From an uncultured Nitrosospira sp. (lineage in GTDB: Bacteria > Nitrospirota > Nitrospiria > Nitrospirales > Nitrospiraceae), in the NCBI GenBank assembly GCA_900696515.1, contig CAADGK010000016.1, positions 1-64,000 on the forward strand: a stretch of DNA of 64,000 nucleotides, read 5' to 3'. Position numbers and translations under genes: made by a program. A model generated the notes under the pieces. That model saw only the letters and a program-made list of their open reading frames with translations, was not told the origin of the DNA and made no database searches. The first letter of the stretch is position 1. The number at the start of each line of letters is the position of its first letter. Shown here piece after piece: positions 52,928 to 61,476 of the stretch.

Positions 52928-54943
52928 ATGGCGATCATTGATGACGAAGGAGTCAGCAATCAGTCCGGGAATGAACATTTTCAAGAAGTCTTGGGCGCGC
53001 GGTTGTCTCGGCGCGGCTTCTTGACCGGGGGCTTCGCCACCGCGGCAGCTGTGTCGCTCGGCGGCGTGGAAGCGCTGTTAAAGGCTGTCCCAGCCTCGGC
53101 ACAGGACACTGAGGAAGCCGACGATACGGAGGCAGGAATCGAGGGACGCGGAGGGCGAAAGCCGCTGCTCGGATTCGAAAGTGTGCCGATCTCCTCCGCC
53201 GACGAGGTAGTGGTTCCCAAGGGCTACACAGCCGAAGTCTTGATCGCCTGGGGCGATCCGGTGTCGAACGGGCCGGCGTTCAAACAGGATGCGAGCAATA
53301 CCGCTGCCGAACAAGCTCGCCAGTGGGGCATGCACAATGATGGGCTTGTCTATTTCCCGATCATCGGATCCCAACGCGGGCTGATCGTCCAGAACAATGA
53401 ATATACCGATGACGGCCTGTTGTTTACGGACGGCGTGAGTAACTGGACCCAAGAAAAGACCAACAAATCGCTCAATGCGCACGGTGTGTCCATTATTGAA
53501 GTCACCAAGCGGACGGGATTCCCGTGGGACTGGCGGCGGCGGCGCGGCAAGTGGGACGTTGTGCGGCCCTCTCCGTTCGCCCGTCGCATCACCGGCATGA
53601 CACCGATCGAGATCGGCGGACCGGCAGCCAGCGATCCCCGATTCGTGACCAGCGAGGACCCGACAGGGACACGCGTACTGGGGACGCTCAACAACTGTGC
53701 CATGGGTTTCACGCCCTGGGGAACGTATCTCGCTTGCGAAGAAAACTTCAACGGCTATTTCCGCAAAAACGGCGCGCAGACGGCGCTGGAAAAACGCTAT
53801 GGTATTACGGCCGCCGGATTCGGCTACCTTTGGCACACGACGGACAAACGATTCCGTGTGGATGAGGAGCCGAACGAGCCGAATCGGTTTGGCTGGGTCG
53901 TGGAGATTGATCCGTTCCGCCCCCATTCGACGCCGGTGAAGCGGACCGCACTTGGACGACTGAAACATGAAGGCGCCTGGGTGCAGGAAGCTCGAAACGG
54001 CAAGATCGTCGTGTATATGGGCGACGATGAGCGGAACGAATACATCTATCGCTATGTGTCCAATTTGCCGTGGAGACAAGCACGCGCGCAGGGAATCAAC
54101 CCGCTTGACGACGGCATTCTCTACGTCGCGAAGTTCCACTCGGACGGTGGGGGCGAATGGCTCCCGCTGACCCCGGATAATCCCCGGTTGGCAGGTTGGT
54201 CGCTCAACGATATTCTCATCAACACGCGCGGCGCCGCGGACGCGGCGGGCGCCACGATGATGGACCGGCCCGAATGGATCGACACGTTCCCGCGGAATCT
54301 GACAGCCATCGCAACGTTGACGAACAATAATCGGCGCGGCTCGAACCCTCCGTCGGTCAATAATCCCGACGGGTCCACCGCCACCGGATCGGCCCGTCCT
54401 CCTGTGGACGCGGCCAATCCTCGTGCCATCAACAACTACGGGCACATCATCCGTTGGTATTACCGGCAGGACTGGACGGAGTCCACGTTTGGGTGGGATA
54501 TCTTCGCCCTCGCCGGCGATCCGGCAAACCCGGCGCACGGTTCCACGATCTTTGGAGACAAGTACGGGTCGCCGGACGGCATCTATGTCGATCCCAGCGG
54601 CTTGCTGTGGATTCAGACCGATGTGTCGACCTCAACAATCAATGCCGGGGCCTATGCAGGTTTCGGTAACAATGTCATGGTGGCGGCTCATCCGGAGACC
54701 AGAGAAACAAGGCGTTTCCTGGTCGGACCGAATCAATGCGAAGTTACCGGTGTGTTCATGACGCCGGATCGGCGGACGATGTTCGTCGGCATTCAGCATC
54801 CTGGTGAGCGACCTGATGATCAACCGGGAGATCCACTCAATCCCAAACAGTTCAGCTCCTGGCCAGACGGTCCGGCTGGCGGCCGGCCTCGGTCGTCCCT
54901 GATTGTCGTAACGAAGGATGATGGCGGGAGGATCGGGAGTTAA
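52928..54943 (+). CDS. phoX: PhoX-family alkaline phosphatase, Tat-exported
   Basis: PhoX enzymes release phosphate from organic esters in the periplasm using iron and calcium. The 671-residue product has a twin-arginine signal near residues 30-60 (LSRRGFLTGGFATAAAVSLGG), then the DUF839 beta-propeller: GMHNDGLVYFPI, LNNCAMGFTPWGTYLACEENFNGYF (with the iron-binding Cys and acidic Glu-Glu), KHEGAWV and a C-terminal NNVMVAAHPETRETRRFL...CEVTG. AGGAGGAGGG lies just before ATG 52928; the frame is open 165 bases upstream, but that covers the Pho boxes. Length and motif order are normal for the family. Confidence 0.93.
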   Translation: MAIIDDEGVSNQSGNEHFQEVLGARLSRRGFLTGGFATAAAVSLGGVEALLKAVPASAQDTEEADDTEAGIEGRGGRKPLLGFESVPISSADEVVVPKGYTAEVLIAWGDPVSNGPAFKQDASNTAAEQARQWGMHNDGLVYFPIIGSQRGLIVQNNEYTDDGLLFTDGVSNWTQEKTNKSLNAHGVSIIEVTKRTGFPWDWRRRRGKWDVVRPSPFARRITGMTPIEIGGPAASDPRFVTSEDPTGTRVLGTLNNCAMGFTPWGTYLACEENFNGYFRKNGAQTALEKRYGITAAGFGYLWHTTDKRFRVDEEPNEPNRFGWVVEIDPFRPHSTPVKRTALGRLKHEGAWVQEARNGKIVVYMGDDERNEYIYRYVSNLPWRQARAQGINPLDDGILYVAKFHSDGGGEWLPLTPDNPRLAGWSLNDILINTRGAADAAGATMMDRPEWIDTFPRNLTAIATLTNNNRRGSNPPSVNNPDGSTATGSARPPVDAANPRAINNYGHIIRWYYRQDWTESTFGWDIFALAGDPANPAHGSTIFGDKYGSPDGIYVDPSGLLWIQTDVSTSTINAGAYAGFGNNVMVAAHPETRETRRFLVGPNQCEVTGVFMTPDRRTMFVGIQHPGERPDDQPGDPLNPKQFSSWPDGPAGGRPRSSLIVVTKDDGGRIGS

Positions 54944-54977
54944 GGCATGAGCCTTTCGCTCCACCTCCAATGTGCCG

Positions 54978-55008
54978 GCGGGGTCGTCGCCCTATGAGAC
55001 GGCCCCGC
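54978..55008 (+). terminator. Stable hairpin after phoX
   Basis: GCGGGGTCGTC pairs with GACGGCCCCGC (one G-T pair) around GCCCTATGA, starting 35 bp after the phoX stop. There is no T-tract, so it may slow the polymerase or protect the mRNA end rather than act as a classical terminator. Confidence 0.45.
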
Positions 55009-55086
55009 AACCGGATGATGTACCGTGTCGGTAGTCAGCTGCCTGCAGCATCTCTCTGTGATCCCGCCTTGATCCCGCGCCGGAGA

Positions 55087-55404
55087 ATGTTGGTCAACAG
55101 TCTCTTCAAGTACGCAGAGGACATTCAAAGTCTGGCTGACGGGTACGCCCTTCGATTTCTCCGCTCACAGGATCGGGATGAACAGGAAGAACTGATCGGA
55201 ACCATTGCGGACTACATCATCTTCGAAAGTCGGAATGCCCCGCAACTCACGTTTGAAATCGTCGGGGAATCGTCCGACAAGGCCTTTTGGTTGCAGATAC
55301 GCGGGCTACAACCGGACTACACTGATGTCACCTCGGCATCGCGGATCTCCGAGGCTGCCGTGCCTTCCGATGAGTGGCATCCTATAGGGCGCGTCCGTCC
55401 ATAA
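55087..55404 (+). CDS. Hypothetical protein, 105 residues
   Basis: From ATG 55087 the product is acidic-helical, with LFKYAEDIQSLADGYALRFL, SQDRDEQEELIGTIADYIIF and FEIVGESSDKAFWLQIRGLQ, in plausible amphipathic order. No family is recognised. An earlier ATG (55012) in frame would add 25 residues but begins just after the hairpin and has a composition unlike protein. The ribosome site is poor (GGAGA directly before the ATG). Confidence 0.45.
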   Translation: MLVNSLFKYAEDIQSLADGYALRFLRSQDRDEQEELIGTIADYIIFESRNAPQLTFEIVGESSDKAFWLQIRGLQPDYTDVTSASRISEAAVPSDEWHPIGRVRP

Positions 55405-56106
55405 CCGCCTGGCCGACGATCACTCAGTGGAGAGATCGTCCACACAACAAAATCCTGTTCATTAATCGACGTACTTGGTCGACCCAGCCGTAGAGATCGG
55501 CAGCCACGGTTCGTGAGAATCGCTTGATCGATGACATCTCCGCAGCGATACACCGCATCTCAACTCATTGAGCTCCTCCAGCCATGATGCGCTCCCGGAC
55601 TTTCATGCAGGCACAGCGAGCACAGTGCATGGACTCCTCTGTCAGGAACTATGGGACGTTGCTCACGCTCGACGGTGCCCCTTCTCCGAGAGAAGGGGCA
55701 CGCGTAGGGAGAGCCAGGCACTGGCTTGGGAGGGCAGGTCGGCTCCCCCGTGGTAGAGAACGATCCGTCGTGAATGTGCGTCGTGTCGACGCTCCACGCG
55801 TACCGGACAAGATACGCGGAAGGGCGCATCAGGCTGAACCATCACATGAGGACCGATCGTGTGCTGGGTGCGCTCAGCTGATTGCATTTCGTCGTGCAGT
55901 AGGAGCATGTCTCTAATCTCCCGGGGCGAAGTGATACAGCATAGATGACAACGTTTGGTTACGGAACGTTTACATCCATGTAAAACTTTCCAACATGATT
56001 TTGCTGAGGCAGTGTCACGCTTGACTCATCAAGAACTTTTCCTACGCTTAAACAATCCCGGCAACGGGTCTGCCGTTTCATTACGCTGTGGGGATGCTCG
56101 GCTTGG
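55405..56106. other. Gene-free stretch with a perfect hairpin and an orphan Pho-like block
   Basis: No convincing frame is seen. It holds a perfect 11-bp hairpin at 55675-55701 (GTGCCCCTTCT and AGAAGGGGCAC around CCGAG, without a T-tract) and the Pho-box-like block at 55945-55984 described separately. Confidence 0.5.
55945..55999 (+). promoter_or_regulatory. Orphan Pho-box-like promoter ahead of the arsenic cassette
   Basis: The half-sites ATGACAA, TGGTTAC, CGTTTAC and ATGTAAA occur at 11-bp steps (55945-55984), and after 9 bp CATGAT (55994-55999) is a -10-like hexamer, the same geometry as at ppk. The last two units overlap a TTTACAT-CC-ATGTAAA dyad. No gene follows for 580 bp other than a dead arsC fragment, so the original target may be lost. 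Confidence 0.45.
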
Positions 56107-56244
56107 TGTCCGACACAACTAAAGGGACACCTCTAGGTTGCATTTGAGTTTTGATGATTCTGCCGTGCACAAGATTCCCTGCTGTGACTCGTGCGAGCCT
56201 TCCAGCGAGTAAACGATACGATTGGCAGGCAAATAAGAGGGTGG
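56107..56244 (+). pseudogene. Fragment of an arsC-type arsenate reductase gene
   Basis: The sequence aligns base by base, with two small indels, to the 3' part of the intact arsC at about 58785-58925. Shared blocks include GAGTTTTGATGAT, TGCAC..G.TTCC and CTTCC.GCGAGTA. It has in-frame stops and no start. It lies 340 bp upstream of arsR, so the arsenic operon is bracketed by a dead and a living copy of arsC. The rest of the 56245-56549 stretch holds nothing recognisable. Confidence 0.7.
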
Positions 56245-56549
56245 TTACCAGCGGATGATCAGTTTCTGAATCTGGGCCAAGATCGACGCCTCACGGTGCC
56301 ACTGAGTCCGAAGTTCGAGGATAATGCAGGCTAGAACCGGCTCAACCTGCTCGCCTATAGTCCGCTCTGCACATTGATGCGGCTGCCGTTTCCCGTTTCC
56401 ATCACAGCCGGAACGATTGTGCAACATGGACGACAGACCCTGCTTTGTTTACCGGGTGAGCCCCCCCGTGGAACCACCCGTCGCCTCCACACAACGTGCC
56501 CCCTGGGCACTGGGCCAAGTGTTTCCCGGGAATGGGTACTATCTGGGCC

Positions 56550-56578
56550 TTGACAACTTCCCATTAGTCCATTAGTCT
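56550..56578 (+). promoter_or_regulatory. Promoter and probable ArsR operator of the arsenic operon
   Basis: TTGACA (56550-56555), a 17-bp spacer and TAGTCT (56573-56578). The repeated ATTAGTCC/ATTAGTCT overlapping the -10 is a likely ArsR binding site. The arsR ATG begins 7 bp after the -10, so the mRNA should be leaderless; no Shine-Dalgarno sequence is present. Confidence 0.6.
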
Positions 56579-56584
56579 GGACAT

Positions 56585-56962
56585 ATGGATACACAAGATG
56601 CCGTAGTGGCTTTCAGCGCGCTGTCGCAGGAGACCCGCCTGCGTGTATTCCGCTTGCTGGTGGAATACGGGCAGGACGGGACACCGGCGGGAACATTGAG
56701 CGAGACGCTCGGCATTCCCCATAACACGCTGTCCTTTCATCTCTCGCAGATGAGCCATGCCAAGCTTGTCCTGTCCCAGCGCGAAGGCCGCTCCATTATC
56801 TACCGCGCGAATTTTGCATTCTTCACCGACCTCATCCGCTACATGGTGAAGGATTGTTGCCGCATGGAGTTCGCCAGCATCCGCGAGGATACAAAGCGCG
56901 GCTGTTCCGTCATCGAGATGCCCAGTTGTTGTCCGCCTAAACGAAAGGGGAAATCATCATGA
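56585..56962 (+). CDS. arsR: ArsR-family arsenic-responsive repressor
   Basis: A 125-residue winged-helix repressor: FSALSQETRLRVFRLLVEYG at the start and the DNA-reading helix IPHNTLSFHLSQMSHAKLVL. Cysteines lie in the C-terminal part: Cys91-Cys92, Cys107 and Cys115-Cys116. The vicinal pair plus a nearby Cys recalls the As(III) site of Acidithiobacillus-type ArsR rather than the CVC site of plasmid R773. It overlaps arsI by four bases and is the first gene of the arsenic operon. Confidence 0.93.
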   Translation: MDTQDAVVAFSALSQETRLRVFRLLVEYGQDGTPAGTLSETLGIPHNTLSFHLSQMSHAKLVLSQREGRSIIYRANFAFFTDLIRYMVKDCCRMEFASIREDTKRGCSVIEMPSCCPPKRKGKSS

Positions 56963-57432
56963 AACGTCTGCATATCCATATCGGCGTGGAAAATATCCAA
57001 CAAGCCATCCCCTTCTATAGTGCCCTCTTTGGCGCTGCTCCGGTGAAGGCCAAAGCGGACTATGCGAAGTGGTTGCTTGATGACCCGCGCGTGAATTTTG
57101 CGATTTCGACCCGCCCCAGCAAGAAGGGCATCGACCATCTTGGGATTCAGGTTGATGACAATGGCGAGCTGGATGAGGTGCGCGGACGGATAACACGCGC
57201 TGGCCTGCCCGCATTTGATGAAGGGGAAACCGTCTGCTGCTATGCCAAATCGGATAAAACGTGGGTGCAAGACCCGGCGGGTGTGGCATGGGAAACCTAC
57301 CGGACAATGGAAGATGCCGAGATTTACGGGAAGAACCCCGTCATGAGTGGCAGTGCCTGCTGCACCCCGGAAACAAAAGGGACGCCCAATTGCTGTGAGC
57401 CGTCAGAACAAACCGCTGGGTGCTGTGGTTGA
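56959..57432 (+). CDS. arsI: ArsI/CadI-family VOC metalloenzyme (C-As lyase type)
   Basis: ArsI breaks the C-As bond of trivalent organoarsenicals such as methylarsonite with oxygen and Fe(II). The 157-residue product has the VOC fold with candidate metal ligands His5, His60 and Glu112 and the vicinal pair Cys93-Cys94 (TVCCYAKSDKTWVQDPAGV), which in ArsI binds the arsenical. The C-terminal tail is rich in Cys pairs (ACC, NCC, GCC), as in many ArsI proteins. A CadI-like cadmium role cannot be excluded. Confidence 0.88.
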   Translation: MKRLHIHIGVENIQQAIPFYSALFGAAPVKAKADYAKWLLDDPRVNFAISTRPSKKGIDHLGIQVDDNGELDEVRGRITRAGLPAFDEGETVCCYAKSDKTWVQDPAGVAWETYRTMEDAEIYGKNPVMSGSACCTPETKGTPNCCEPSEQTAGCCG

Positions 57433-57447
57433 TGCGGGAGACATGGT

Positions 57448-58527
57448 ATGGACACCGCGCTGGCACCAATTCTTCCCAAGCGCCTGAACCTCTTTGAACG
57501 CTACCTGACTATCTGGGTAGGGCTATGCATGGCGGCTGGGATTGTCCTCGGCCAATCAGCGCCGGAAGCAGTGCAGCTCCTGCGCAGCATGGAGTTTGGT
57601 GAGGGCAGCCACGTCAATTTCCCTCTCGCCGTCCTGATCTGGTTGATGATTATTCCGATGATGATGAAGGTCGATTTTTCCGCCGTGCGCAATGTCGGCA
57701 AACGGCCACGCGGTTTGCTGGTCACGCTGTTTGTGAACTGGATTATCAAACCGTTCTCGATGGCTTTCCTCGCCTGGCTGTTCTTCCGTTTCGTATTTTC
57801 AGCGTGGCTGTCCCACGCAGATGCCGACCAATATATCGCCGGGGCCATTATTCTCGCGGCGGCTCCCTGCACGGCGATGGTATTTATGTGGAGCTATCTC
57901 ACCGACGGCGACCCGGCGTATACGCTGGTGCAAGTGTCGGTGAATGACCTTGTCATGCTGGTGCTGTTTGCGCCACTCGTGGCCTTTCTGGTGGGCGGCG
58001 CGTCATCGCTGCACGTGCCCTATGAAGTACTGCTCTATTCGGTGCTGGCCTTCATCGTGATTCCACTAACGATCGGCCTGTTGCTCCGGCAATGGTTTAT
58101 CCGCAACCAGGGGCCAGTGTGGTTCGAACAGACTCTCCTTCCGCATTTTGCCCCTGTCACGGTTCTCGCCCTGCTCATAACACTGGTGCTGATCTTTGCG
58201 TTTCAGGCCGACAATATCAGCGGCAAAGGGTGGCATGTGGCGTTGATTGCCGTGCCGCTTCTCCTACAAGTGTATTTTAATGCGTCCCTGACCTATGGTC
58301 TCATGAAATGGGTGAACGTACCTTACGCCGTCGCCGCACCCGGCGCTCTCATCGGAGCCAGTAACTTCTTTGAACTCGCGGTCGCCACCGCCATCGCACT
58401 CTTCGGTGCGGAATCCGGTGCAGCCCTTGTCACTGTGGTCGGGGTGTTGGTGGAAGTACCGGTGATGCTATCAGTCTGCGCGGCCTGTAACCGGACACGG
58501 GATTGGTTTCCAGCAGAGGCGGCATGA
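57448..58527 (+). CDS. acr3: Arsenite efflux transporter Acr3
   Basis: Acr3 exports As(OH)3 from the cell. The 359-residue product has ten hydrophobic helices, family motifs NFPLAVLIWLMIIPMMMKVDF, FVNWIIKPFSMAFLAWLFF and AGAIILAAAPCTAMVFMWSYL with the essential Cys in the fourth-helix region, and APGALIGASNFFELAVATAI near the end. It is not ArsB. It follows arsI by 15 bp, and its stop overlaps the arsC start. Confidence 0.94.
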   Translation: MDTALAPILPKRLNLFERYLTIWVGLCMAAGIVLGQSAPEAVQLLRSMEFGEGSHVNFPLAVLIWLMIIPMMMKVDFSAVRNVGKRPRGLLVTLFVNWIIKPFSMAFLAWLFFRFVFSAWLSHADADQYIAGAIILAAAPCTAMVFMWSYLTDGDPAYTLVQVSVNDLVMLVLFAPLVAFLVGGASSLHVPYEVLLYSVLAFIVIPLTIGLLLRQWFIRNQGPVWFEQTLLPHFAPVTVLALLITLVLIFAFQADNISGKGWHVALIAVPLLLQVYFNASLTYGLMKWVNVPYAVAAPGALIGASNFFELAVATAIALFGAESGAALVTVVGVLVEVPVMLSVCAACNRTRDWFPAEAA

Positions 58528-59012
58528 TGAAACACAGGGTGCTTTTTCTCTGTACGGGCAATTCTTGCCGCAGCCAAATGGCAGAAGGCTGGCTGCGCCA
58601 CTTAGCAGGCGATAGGTTTGAGGCTCTGAGTGCTGGGACCAATCCGGTCGGGGTGAACCCGCAAGCCGTTGAGGTGATGCAGGAAGTGGGAATTGATATT
58701 TCTCACCAGCAGTCGAAGCACGTTGCAGAATTTCAGGGACGACGGCTTCACCATGTCATTACGGTGTGTGATCACGCCCAGGAATCCTGCCCAACCGAAC
58801 CAAGAGGAGACGTCAGGCTACATTGGAGTTTTGATGATCCTGCCCATGCACAGGGTTCCGTTCTTGAACGCGTGCAGATCTTCCGGCGAGTACGCGATGA
58901 GATCGGCAAGCAAATCCGGGAATGGTTGCGAGAGACTGACCGATTGCCGGAGCCCAGCTCAACGTCTACGCCGCACGCAACCTGTACACAGGAACGGGAA
59001 GCAAAGTCATAG
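58524..59012 (+). CDS. arsC: Arsenate reductase, thioredoxin-coupled low-molecular-weight phosphatase type
   Basis: ArsC reduces arsenate to arsenite for export. The product, about 162 residues, has the P-loop LCTGNSCRSQMAEGW (CX5R) at the start and the two redox cysteines in VCDHAQESCP, as in Staphylococcus ArsC. Its last 25 residues are polar and extra. The start overlaps acr3 by four bases. Part of its 3' region is duplicated as a dead fragment upstream of the operon. Confidence 0.92.
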   Translation: MMKHRVLFLCTGNSCRSQMAEGWLRHLAGDRFEALSAGTNPVGVNPQAVEVMQEVGIDISHQQSKHVAEFQGRRLHHVITVCDHAQESCPTEPRGDVRLHWSFDDPAHAQGSVLERVQIFRRVRDEIGKQIREWLRETDRLPEPSSTSTPHATCTQEREAKS

Positions 59013-59060
59013 AAGGAGACGGGTGCGTGCTGTGGTTGTCATCAAAAACGACCGAACAAT

Positions 59061-59771
59061 TTACTCTGTCGGAGGATGGTCCAAGAGTTTGTATCCAAGC
59101 GTCTTGACCGAAACGATCGCCTCATTGAGGAGCGGCACCTTCACTTTCAACCGACGGATATGGACGTCGACGGTTCGCGTGGTCCCATAGTAGTCATATC
59201 CCCACACTTCATTGAGGAGCACCTCGCGCGTCAATACGCGCCCGGGGTGACGCAACAGATATTCCAATAATCCGAACTCTTTTGCCGTGAGCGGCACCTC
59301 CGTCCCGGTTACCCTCACTTCGTGTCGTGTCAGATCGATCGTCAACGCCCCATACGTTCCGGAGGTCGGCTTCTGATCGGCATTCCGTTCCAATCGGCGG
59401 AAGAGTGATTTGATCCGTGCGACGAGTGTCTTGGGGCTGAAGGGCTTCGTCACATAGTCATCGGCACCCAGTTCGAGCCCAACGATCGTGTCCGCCTCTT
59501 CCGCTTTGGCCGTCAGCATGAGGATCGGCAGCATCGCCGTATTGGGAATCGAACGCAGCCGTTTACACACCTCGAGACCATCGAGCTCCGGGAGCATGAG
59601 ATCCAGGACCACCAGATCGGGTTTGTCTTCTTTGGCTTTCTTGATTGCCTCGACTCCATTCAGTGCCGTGATCGTTCGAAATCCCTCCTTTTCCAAGTAA
59701 TGTGTGACAAGCTGCGCGATCTCCGGCTCATCTTCAACAACCAGGATTTTCTTACGCGTGCTGTTACCCAT
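59061..59771 (-). CDS. phoB: PhoB-type response regulator (OmpR family)
   Basis: PhoB activates phosphate-starvation genes by binding Pho boxes. The 236-residue product has a receiver (acidic Glu-Asp-Glu near residue 11, phospho-acceptor Asp in LVVLDLMLPELDGLEV, Lys in YVTKPFSP) and a winged-helix domain (LTAKEFGLLEYLLRHPGRVLTREVLLNEVWG, RTVDVHIRRLK). ATG 59771 is chosen; the upstream TTG extension adds nothing conserved. The gene stands upstream-to-downstream after phoU on the same strand. No phoR is in the window. Confidence 0.9.
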   Translation of the reverse strand: MGNSTRKKILVVEDEPEIAQLVTHYLEKEGFRTITALNGVEAIKKAKEDKPDLVVLDLMLPELDGLEVCKRLRSIPNTAMLPILMLTAKAEEADTIVGLELGADDYVTKPFSPKTLVARIKSLFRRLERNADQKPTSGTYGALTIDLTRHEVRVTGTEVPLTAKEFGLLEYLLRHPGRVLTREVLLNEVWGYDYYGTTRTVDVHIRRLKVKVPLLNEAIVSVKTLGYKLLDHPPTE

Positions 59772-59915
59772 TGGATGAGTCTGCGGGTAATGGAAAGAAT
59801 AGAGAGTCAAACCGACAGCGTGCCATGCAACCTATTCTGTATTCGTGTGAGAAGACCCATGGGAGTCGCTCAGTAAGACGTATCCTCACCGGTATCTACC
59901 ACGATGGCGATAGTC

Positions 59916-60593
59916 TCAGCGTTCGGGAACCGCCGGTGGTGATGTATGCCGAATGATCTTGCCTTCCACCAGATAAACCACCAGTTCGGCAATATTCGTG
60001 GCATGATCAGCCACTCGTTCGAGCGACTTGGCGATAAAGCTCAAGCGAATGGCACGCGAAATCGTATGCGGATTCTCCACCATGAAGGAAAGGAGTTCTC
60101 GAAACAACTGTTCCATGAGATCATCAACCGTGTCATCATCGATGATCACTTTCCTGGCCAGCTTGGCATCTTCCTTGACGAAAGCGTCGATGCTTTCCTT
60201 CACCATCACCCGAGCCAGGTTTCCCATCCGTGGGATATCGATGTAGGGCTTGAGCTGCGGTTCCTCGTTCAACTCGATGGCGCGCTCACAGATGCTCTCC
60301 GAGAGGTCGCTGATCCGTTCGAGCTCCGTGGACAACTTCATTGCTGTTGTCACGAGCCTCAAATCTCGTGCTGCCGGCTGGTGAAGCGCCAGCAATTGGA
60401 TGCAGGCCTCATCAATCTCCACATCCATCGCGTTCACCTTGTGGTCTCGCTCGATCACGCGACAGGCCAGGGCCGAATCCCGGTTGACCAGCGCGGTCAG
60501 CGCCTTGTCGATCTGGTCTTCGGCTAATCCGGCCATCCGTGCCAGTTTCGTCTTTAGCTCGGCGAGTTCTTCGTCGAAATGTCGTTGAATCAT
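59916..60593 (-). CDS. phoU: Phosphate transport regulator PhoU
   Basis: PhoU links the Pst transporter to PhoR and lowers Pho signalling when phosphate is plentiful. The 225-residue product is all-helical with the repeated PhoU motif: QRHFDEELAELKTKLARMAGLAED..., ATTAMKLSTELERISDLSESI and, in the second half, RLSFIAKSLERVADHATNIAE, where E(R)xxD residues bind metals. ATG 60593 starts 4 bp after the pstB stop; GGGTGA overlapping the pstB stop is the only ribosome site. Confidence 0.93.
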   Translation of the reverse strand: MIQRHFDEELAELKTKLARMAGLAEDQIDKALTALVNRDSALACRVIERDHKVNAMDVEIDEACIQLLALHQPAARDLRLVTTAMKLSTELERISDLSESICERAIELNEEPQLKPYIDIPRMGNLARVMVKESIDAFVKEDAKLARKVIIDDDTVDDLMEQLFRELLSFMVENPHTISRAIRLSFIAKSLERVADHATNIAELVVYLVEGKIIRHTSPPAVPER

Positions 60594-60597
60594 GGCT

Positions 60598-61476
60598 TCA
60601 CCCAAATCGTCCGGTGATATAGTCCTCAGTCTGCTTATTCGAGGGATTCGTGAATACCTGCTTGGTAAGACCGAACTCGATCAGCCGTCCGAGATACATG
60701 AACGCGGTGCAATCCGACACGCGCGCCGCTTGCTGCATGTTGTGCGTCACGATGACGACGGTCAATTCCTTCTTGAGGGAAAACAACAATTCTTCGATGA
60801 TCCCGGTGGCGATCGGATCCAGCGCCGAGCAGGGTTCGTCCATCAAAAGCACGTCGGGCTTCACCGCGAGCGCCCGTGCGATGCAAAGCCGTTGCTGCTG
60901 CCCTCCGGACAACCCGAGCGCACTCTTATGGAGTCGGTCCTTCACCTCTTCCCAGAGACCTGCCCCGCGAAGGCTGTGTTCCACGATCTCGTCCAACACC
61001 GCCCGATTCTTCAAACCTTGCAATCGCGGTCCGTACGCCACATTTTCATGAATCGATTTCGGGAAGGGATTGGATTTTTGAAAGACCATCCCGACACGTT
61101 TTCGAAGATCGGTGATGTCGATCATGGGATCGAAGATATCCACGTGATCCATGAGGATCTGCCCGTCATGTCGAGCCCCTTCGATAAGATCATTGAGGCG
61201 ATTCATGCAGCGGAGCAATGTCGACTTCCCGCACCCGGACGGCCCAATGAACGCCGTCACTTGATGTTCGGGAATATCCATGTTGATTTTAAACAGTGCT
61301 TGGACCGGCCCATAATAAAAGTTGAAGTCCTGTACCCGGAGCTTCGGTTTTCCGGAAGCGCCGGGATGAGGCTGTACGGTGGAATCAGGATAGTCCATGC
61401 TCTCCATCTCCAATGGGGGAATAGCCGGTGGAAGGGTCATGACACTGGACTTCACCTCATACTGCTGATCCAGCAT
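60598..61476 (-). CDS. pstB: Phosphate ABC transporter ATP-binding protein
   Basis: PstB powers high-affinity phosphate uptake. The 292-residue product has Walker [10 protein letters not shown], the Pst-specific [16 protein letters not shown], signature [16 protein letters not shown], Walker [17 protein letters not shown] and switch His in [15 protein letters not shown]. The N-terminus carries about 35 extra residues. AGGAGGAAAT precedes the ATG, which lies inside the 3' end of pstA. Confidence 0.96.
   Translation of the reverse strand: MLDQQYEVKSSVMTLPPAIPPLEMESMDYPDSTVQPHPGASGKPKLRVQDFNFYYGPVQALFKINMDIPEHQVTAFIGPSGCGKSTLLRCMNRLNDLIEGARHDGQILMDHVDIFDPMIDITDLRKRVGMVFQKSNPFPKSIHENVAYGPRLQGLKNRAVLDEIVEHSLRGAGLWEEVKDRLHKSALGLSGGQQQRLCIARALAVKPDVLLMDEPCSALDPIATGIIEELLFSLKKELTVVIVTHNMQQAARVSDCTAFMYLGRLIEFGLTKQVFTNPSNKQTEDYITGRFG

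Noticed and set aside
53078-54538. A 486-codon open frame on the minus strand
   Set aside because: Antisense of phoX, composition Arg/Val/Asp-rich with no known motif.
54970-55086. Longer start for the hypothetical gene after phoX
   Set aside because: The extension would include the stable hairpin at 54978-55008 and has an Arg-rich, non-protein-like composition.
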